NCBI GenBank assembly: GCA_003446775.1
Contig: DMCH01000105.1
Span: 7,245 to 24,742, forward strand
Reading direction: 5' to 3'
Source: Chloroflexota bacterium
Lineage (GTDB): Bacteria; Chloroflexota; Dormibacteria; Dormibacterales; Dormibacteraceae
Length of the DNA: 17,498 bases
Below the pieces are notes generated by a model. The model did not search any database. It was not told the origin of the DNA and worked only from the letters and a program-made list of their open reading frames with translations. Shown here one piece after another: positions 13,586 to 17,498 of the stretch. The position numbers were made by a program, and so were the translations under genes. Each line of letters opens with the position of its first letter. Within the stretch, counting starts at the first letter, position 1.

Positions 13586-15401
13586 GATGGAAGGCCAGCC
13601 ATTCGACCACGACGACACCGAGCGCGACCAGCGCGATCCAGGGCCAGATCTCGAGCTGGCCTCGATGCACGGAATGAGCCGCGGTCGTACTACTGAGCGG
13701 CGGCAGTGTGAGGCGCTCGGCCGGTTTGAGCTGTGAGATCTGCTCGGAGAAGAGATTGACGGTGAACCACGACCTGTCGACCTTGCCGGCCACGACCTGC
13801 TCGACCGTGTACAGGCCCGTTTGGTCGGTGCCCCCGAAGGTGGCGATCGAACCACTCGCGAGCGAGCGGCGGCTGCCGTCCGGCCGCACCACCGTCACCG
13901 ACGTGGCCCCCGCCTCCGGGACGATCGTCACCGGCTCATCCGGATGAAAGCTGTGGCTCGGCACGCTCGGAGGCAAGATCCACTCGCTGAGGTTCTGCAC
14001 CAGGATGGGAAAGGCGATACGCAGGGGCAGGTCGGATTCGTGCAGGTCGAAACCGAACAGAACCTGTCGAAAGGGTTCGTCGCGGACGAGCACAAGCGGG
14101 GTCTGAAGGCTGGTGATGAGCGGGCGACCAAATTTGCTGGCGCGAAGATCCTGGCTGCGAGCGATGTGCACGTCTTGCAGATCGACATTGGTGAGCAGCG
14201 GGTCACCGGCATCGAGGGCCCGCACCCGTCCGATGCCGATGGGCGCACCACCCGCGAGCGGGCTGCCTGCGGGCGGGTTGATCACGATGAACGGTCCGTC
14301 CGGCAGCGCGGGCGGCGCATAGCCGTCGAAGATGCTCATCGCATACGGCGCCGACGATTTGTAAGCGGAGGGAGCGACGACGTCGAGCTGGAGGTCGGTG
14401 CGAAGGCTCAACGCCTGTTGCAGGAACACATTGCCAGGGGTGACAAGCAGCACTCGAAACGCGCGTGGCGTGCTCGCGACCGCGGTGACCGTGTCGTCGA
14501 GAGCGAAGATGTCGCCCGCGTCGATGTGAGCGGATACCAGCGTCGCGTCGGACGGCACCGGCAGCACCAGATCCTGAGCCTCACCGCCTGCGAGCGTCAA
14601 TTTGCGCACGTCAACCAACCGGTTGTCCGCGCGCCACTCCAGGCTGAACGATCGCGATTGCTGGCCGAAATTCTGTATGTGCAGATAGGCCGCGCGCGAC
14701 TGGGCTCCGGTGCGGACCACAAGCGACGTCATGCCCACGTTTTCGCCGGAGACCCCGACACGGTGATACTCGACCGGAAACGGAAGGCTGTTCGCGGAGT
14801 CGGTTCGGATGGGGCCGACGATCCCGTCGCTGAACAGATATGCCCGCGCGTCGTCGCCAGGCCTGACGAGGCCTGCCGCCAAGGCCAGCGCGGCTGAGAG
14901 GTCCGCCGCGCCGTTTTGTGCGCCCATGTCGTTGAGGGCGCGGTGGAGCGCCTGCCGATCCCCGGCCACAGAAGCGACAACCCGCGGCACCGAGCCCACT
15001 GCGAGCAGGGTCATGCGATCCTGCGGGCCCAGCTGGTCGATGAGCCCGCCGACCTCGCGCTTGGCTTCGTCCAGGCGAGACGGCTGCACATCGCGGGCCT
15101 GCATCGACGCCGATACATCGAGGAGAACCACCGAGTGCCGGGCGAGGCCGGCCCCGGCGGAAAGCGCCGGCTGCGCCGCGGCCGCCACCAGCACGGCTGC
15201 GGCAAGCAGCTGAAGCAGCAGGAGCCAGCTGAAGCGAAGTCGCTGCCAGGGAATGTTGGCCTGGCGATCGCGGATCTCGTCCGGCCACAGGTTCAGCGCC
15301 GGCACCACCCGGGTCGGCCTTCGGATCCGAAGGAAGTACAGCGCGACGATGACCGGGAGGGTGAGCGCGAGGGCTGCCGCGGCCGGCGCCAGGAGGCTCA
15401 C
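13575..15401 (-). CDS. BatA-like membrane protein with VWA domain
   Basis: The protein has 608 residues. The N-terminus matches the BatA (aerotolerance regulator) domain: a membrane segment ~4-24 ending LYFLRIRRPTRVVPALNLW, then a second at ~57-78. The VWA domain starts at ~88 with an intact metal site LLDVSASM (D95, S97, S99) and continues to ~210. A long beta-rich region follows, with the family motif FDLHESDLPLRIAFPILVQN, and a C-terminal membrane segment at ~586-602. The start GTG 15401 overlaps the preceding stop in GTGA, which implies coupled translation. It is downstream of MoxR and DUF58 genes, the standard order of MoxR-VWA operons, where the ATPase is thought to remodel VWA partners. 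The substrate is unknown. Confidence 0.88.
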   Translation of the reverse strand: MSLLAPAAAALALTLPVIVALYFLRIRRPTRVVPALNLWPDEIRDRQANIPWQRLRFSWLLLLQLLAAAVLVAAAAQPALSAGAGLARHSVVLLDVSASMQARDVQPSRLDEAKREVGGLIDQLGPQDRMTLLAVGSVPRVVASVAGDRQALHRALNDMGAQNGAADLSAALALAAGLVRPGDDARAYLFSDGIVGPIRTDSANSLPFPVEYHRVGVSGENVGMTSLVVRTGAQSRAAYLHIQNFGQQSRSFSLEWRADNRLVDVRKLTLAGGEAQDLVLPVPSDATLVSAHIDAGDIFALDDTVTAVASTPRAFRVLLVTPGNVFLQQALSLRTDLQLDVVAPSAYKSSAPYAMSIFDGYAPPALPDGPFIVINPPAGSPLAGGAPIGIGRVRALDAGDPLLTNVDLQDVHIARSQDLRASKFGRPLITSLQTPLVLVRDEPFRQVLFGFDLHESDLPLRIAFPILVQNLSEWILPPSVPSHSFHPDEPVTIVPEAGATSVTVVRPDGSRRSLASGSIATFGGTDQTGLYTVEQVVAGKVDRSWFTVNLFSEQISQLKPAERLTLPPLSSTTAAHSVHRGQLEIWPWIALVALGVVVVEWLAFHRGL

Positions 15402-16270
15402 GACAGCAGGCCGAGACGGCGCAGCGTCCGCAGCACCATGTCATCGATGGGTTCGTCGGTGGAGAGCCGCGCGAAGCGCAGGCCTCGACGGTGCGCTGAG
15501 CGTTCGATCTCATCGGTCCGCCGTGCGAGCGCTGCGACGTAGGCCGCCTGGGTCACCGGGGTGGACGTGAACTCCCGCTCTACTCCGGTCTCCGCGTCCC
15601 TCAGTCGCGCATCGCCGGTCCAGTCCGGCGCGATCTCCTGAGGCGCGAGCAGCTGCAGGACGGCGCCCTCCTGGCGCGCGCGCCCGAGAGCGGCGATCGC
15701 AGGATCGATCGAGGACTCGCCCAGCCCGTCGCTGATCAGGACGGTCATACCCGGGCGCTGCCTGCCGATCGGCCACACGAGCCGGTCGTAGTCTGTCGGG
15801 CCTCCGACTGGGAAAGACTGCAGCCGGGAAAAGAGGTTGGCCACCGCGCGGCGGCCGCGATACGGCGCGCCTCCGGAGGTCGGCCCCTCCGCGAACACGG
15901 TCAGGCGCACGCGATCGAGCGCCGCAAGCGCCACGTACGCGATCGCCCCCGCCAGCCGTTTGGCGGTCTCGGCCTTGTTGGGGCGGCCCCAATCCATCGA
16001 GCCGCTGAGGTCGACGAATATGCTCAGCGGCAGCTCTTGCTCGGCGACGAACAGGCGCAGCATGAACCGGTCGAGTCGCGCGTACGCGTTCCAGTCGATC
16101 AGGCGGAAGTCGTCACCTGGCGAGTAGCTGCGGAAATCGGCGAACTCCACCGAGCGACCCCGGGCCGTCGACCGGCGCTCGCCGCCCATCTGGCCGCTCA
16201 CCGCTCGGCGCACGCGCAACGCGAGGGTTTCGAGGCGGCGCAGGAGCGGGGGATCGAGCAGGGCCGCCAC
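15398..16270 (-). CDS. DUF58 domain protein (VWA-like, MoxR partner)
   Basis: The protein has 290 residues. It has the DUF58 hallmark FRSYSPGDDFRLIDWNAYAR (47-66), then LFVAEQELPLSIFVDLSGSM with a VWA-type metal site D87-S89-S91. No membrane segment is evident, so it should be cytosolic or peripheral. The start GTG 16270 is only two bases beyond the moxR stop. Its own stop overlaps the next start by four bases. DUF58 proteins almost always sit next to MoxR ATPases and are considered their adaptors or clients. It is similar in length to other members (~290-310), so it looks complete. Confidence 0.92.
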   Translation of the reverse strand: MAALLDPPLLRRLETLALRVRRAVSGQMGGERRSTARGRSVEFADFRSYSPGDDFRLIDWNAYARLDRFMLRLFVAEQELPLSIFVDLSGSMDWGRPNKAETAKRLAGAIAYVALAALDRVRLTVFAEGPTSGGAPYRGRRAVANLFSRLQSFPVGGPTDYDRLVWPIGRQRPGMTVLISDGLGESSIDPAIAALGRARQEGAVLQLLAPQEIAPDWTGDARLRDAETGVEREFTSTPVTQAAYVAALARRTDEIERSAHRRGLRFARLSTDEPIDDMVLRTLRRLGLLS

Positions 16271-16272
16271 GA

Positions 16273-17286
16273 CTACGACCCGGGGGATTCCTTCTTCGCG
16301 TGCTCCAGGATCTCGTCGATGAGATGGTCGGTGGTGATCGCGTCGGCCTCCGCCTCGAACTGCAGGAAGACCCGATGGCGGAGGGCGGGATGCGCCACGG
16401 CGGCGAGGTCGTCGAAAGCCACGTTGTAGCGGCCCTCGAGCAGCGCCCGGACCTTGCCCGCGAGGACGAGCGTCTGCAGGCCGCGCGGGCTGGCGCCGTA
16501 TCGGACGTAGCGGCGAACCGAGTCCAGCTCGGTGCGATTGGGATGCGTGGCAGTGATCAGCCGCGCCGCGTAACGCAGCACGTGTTCGGCGATCGGTACC
16601 TCTCGGGCCACGCGCTGGGCGGCAACGATGGCGTCCGCATCCCCGATCGCATGGAGCTCTGGCAGCGCGTTGCCGGTCGTGCGCCTGGCGATCTCGAGCA
16701 GTTCGGTCTCGCTCGGAAAAGGCACAAGGGCCTTGAAGAAAAAGCGGTCGAGCTGAGCTTCAGGAAGTGGATACGTGCCCTCGAGCTCGATCGGATTCTG
16801 GGTGGCGAGAACGAAAAACGGCACCGGAAGAGGGCGGGTCTCCGTGCCGACGGTGACAGTGTGTTCCTGCATCGCTTCGAGAAGGGCGCTCTGGGTCTTC
16901 GGGGTGGCGCGGTTGACCTCGTCGGCGAGCACCAGGCTGGCAAAAATAGGACCGTGTTGGTACTCGAACTCCCGGCGCCCTGAATCCTCTCGGATGATGT
17001 TGGTGCCGACTATGTCGGCCGGCATGAGGTCGGGCGTGAACTGGATTCGGGAAAAGGTCAAGTCGAGGGCCTGCCCGAGCGAGCGCACCAGCATCGTCTT
17101 GCCCAGGCCCGGCACCCCCTCGAGGAGGATGTGACCGCCAGAGATCAGAGCTATGACCGTGTCGCGCAGGAGCTCTTTCTGGCCGACGATCAGGCGCGCC
17201 AGCTCGGATTCGAGATTGTTCGCGAGCTCCGTTACCTTCTTCGGGTCGGCGCTCGGCTCTTCCGCGACCACGAGCCTGCTGGTCAC
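16273..17286 (-). CDS. MoxR-family AAA+ ATPase
   Basis: This is a 337-residue cytoplasmic ATPase of the MoxR family (AAA_3 type), believed to act as a chaperone for the VWA proteins encoded next to it. It has Walker A GVPGLGKT (57-64), the family stretch RIQFTPDLMPADIVGT, Walker B LVLADEVNRA (D122-E123), sensor 1 LATQNP (Asn164), the segment EGTYPLPEAQLDRF with its arginine, and the C-terminal lid with YGASPRGLQTL. The start is GTG 17286, overlapping the preceding gene's stop by four bases. All motifs are intact, so it should be active. The symbol moxR is often used loosely for such genes. Confidence 0.95.
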   Translation of the reverse strand: MTSRLVVAEEPSADPKKVTELANNLESELARLIVGQKELLRDTVIALISGGHILLEGVPGLGKTMLVRSLGQALDLTFSRIQFTPDLMPADIVGTNIIREDSGRREFEYQHGPIFASLVLADEVNRATPKTQSALLEAMQEHTVTVGTETRPLPVPFFVLATQNPIELEGTYPLPEAQLDRFFFKALVPFPSETELLEIARRTTGNALPELHAIGDADAIVAAQRVAREVPIAEHVLRYAARLITATHPNRTELDSVRRYVRYGASPRGLQTLVLAGKVRALLEGRYNVAFDDLAAVAHPALRHRVFLQFEAEADAITTDHLIDEILEHAKKESPGS

Positions 17287-17498
17287 TCGCCCAACCCGGC
17301 GAAATACTCGCGGACGAGGTCGCGCTCGCTCCCTGGAATGAGGCTCTGGTTGGTGGCGTCGAGGGCCGCCTGCTGATAGGACTGGATCACCTGTGTGTAG
17401 GGGGTGAGCGGGACGTCCTGCCCGGGGCCGAGAGGGGTCGGGTCATTCTCTTGCTGGCCCGGGACCGGCTGGCCCGGCACGTACAGCTTCTCGCTCGG
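17283..17498 (-). CDS. C-terminal fragment of an operon-leading protein (truncated by window edge)
   Basis: An open frame enters from the right edge and ends at 17283, overlapping moxR by four bases. The visible ~71 residues include SEKLYVPGQPVPGQQEND, a Gly/Pro/Gln-rich linker, then a likely helical tail with SYQQAALDATNQSLIPGSER and DLVREYFAGLGE. Such tails occur on membrane proteins encoded directly before MoxR in similar operons, but I cannot name the family. An internal GTG at 17480 could be read as a start; the frame is open beyond it and the overlap suggests the gene is longer. Confidence 0.75.
   Translation of the reverse strand, partial: PSEKLYVPGQPVPGQQENDPTPLGPGQDVPLTPYTQVIQSYQQAALDATNQSLIPGSERDLVREYFAGLGE

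Noticed and set aside
13821..14897. Plus-strand open frame of 358 codons opposite the BatA-like gene.
   Set aside because: It is a mirror frame typical of GC-rich DNA, without a ribosome-binding site or domain.

Overview
The window is high-GC bacterial DNA. It is densely coded, has many GTG/TTG starts, and shows strong purine-rich Shine-Dalgarno sites before several genes. Gene content (a Liv-type importer with a fused LivM-LivG, DadA, a DUF1989 protein, and a MoxR/DUF58/von Willebrand cluster) suits a soil or environmental bacterium of the Actinomycetota, Chloroflexota or Candidatus Dormibacterota type. That placement is inferred from style and content, with no marker gene to confirm it. No rRNA, tRNA, CRISPR array, insertion sequence or phage gene was seen.

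Layout. (1) 1-134: start of an unidentified minus-strand gene running off the left edge. (2) 304-3847: plus-strand operon livH, livM-livG (one fused polypeptide) and livF, encoding the membrane and ATPase parts of a branched-chain-amino-acid-type ABC importer. (3) 3914-5104: the matching substrate-binding lipoprotein, convergent on the minus strand. A hairpin at 3863-3887 sits between them and acts as a terminator, best for the minus strand. (4) 5245-6346: minus-strand pair of a glyoxalase-like VOC protein and a small EutQ-like cupin. (5) 6394-9386: divergent plus-strand run of a DadA-type D-amino-acid dehydrogenase, a DUF1989 (urea-carboxylase-associated) protein and an alpha/beta hydrolase. 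(6) 9419-10850: two tandem regulators with related OmpR/PhoB-type winged-helix domains. One lacks a receiver domain. The other has a receiver whose phosphoacceptor aspartate is replaced by glycine. (7) 10937-17498: minus-strand operon of a gene entering from the right edge, then MoxR AAA+ ATPase, DUF58 protein, BatA-like VWA membrane protein and a large two-VWA membrane protein. All four complete genes start with GTG and are overlapping or nearly touching.

How the parts may work together. Regions 2-5 look like a nitrogen-compound uptake and catabolism locus: a Liv-type importer delivers an amino acid or derivative, DadA oxidises it, and the cupin, VOC, DUF1989 and hydrolase proteins act on or near the products. 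The substrate cannot be read from sequence. The regulator pair directly follows the catabolic genes and could control them, itself or the facing VWA operon. The MoxR/VWA operon is a separate unit, usually linked to ATP-driven remodelling or metal insertion at the membrane.

The most notable points are the paired atypical regulators, which share a hairpin motif upstream and have start-site peculiarities; the split and convergent Liv system with a LivM-LivG fusion; and the DadA/DUF1989/cupin/VOC grouping without a urea carboxylase.
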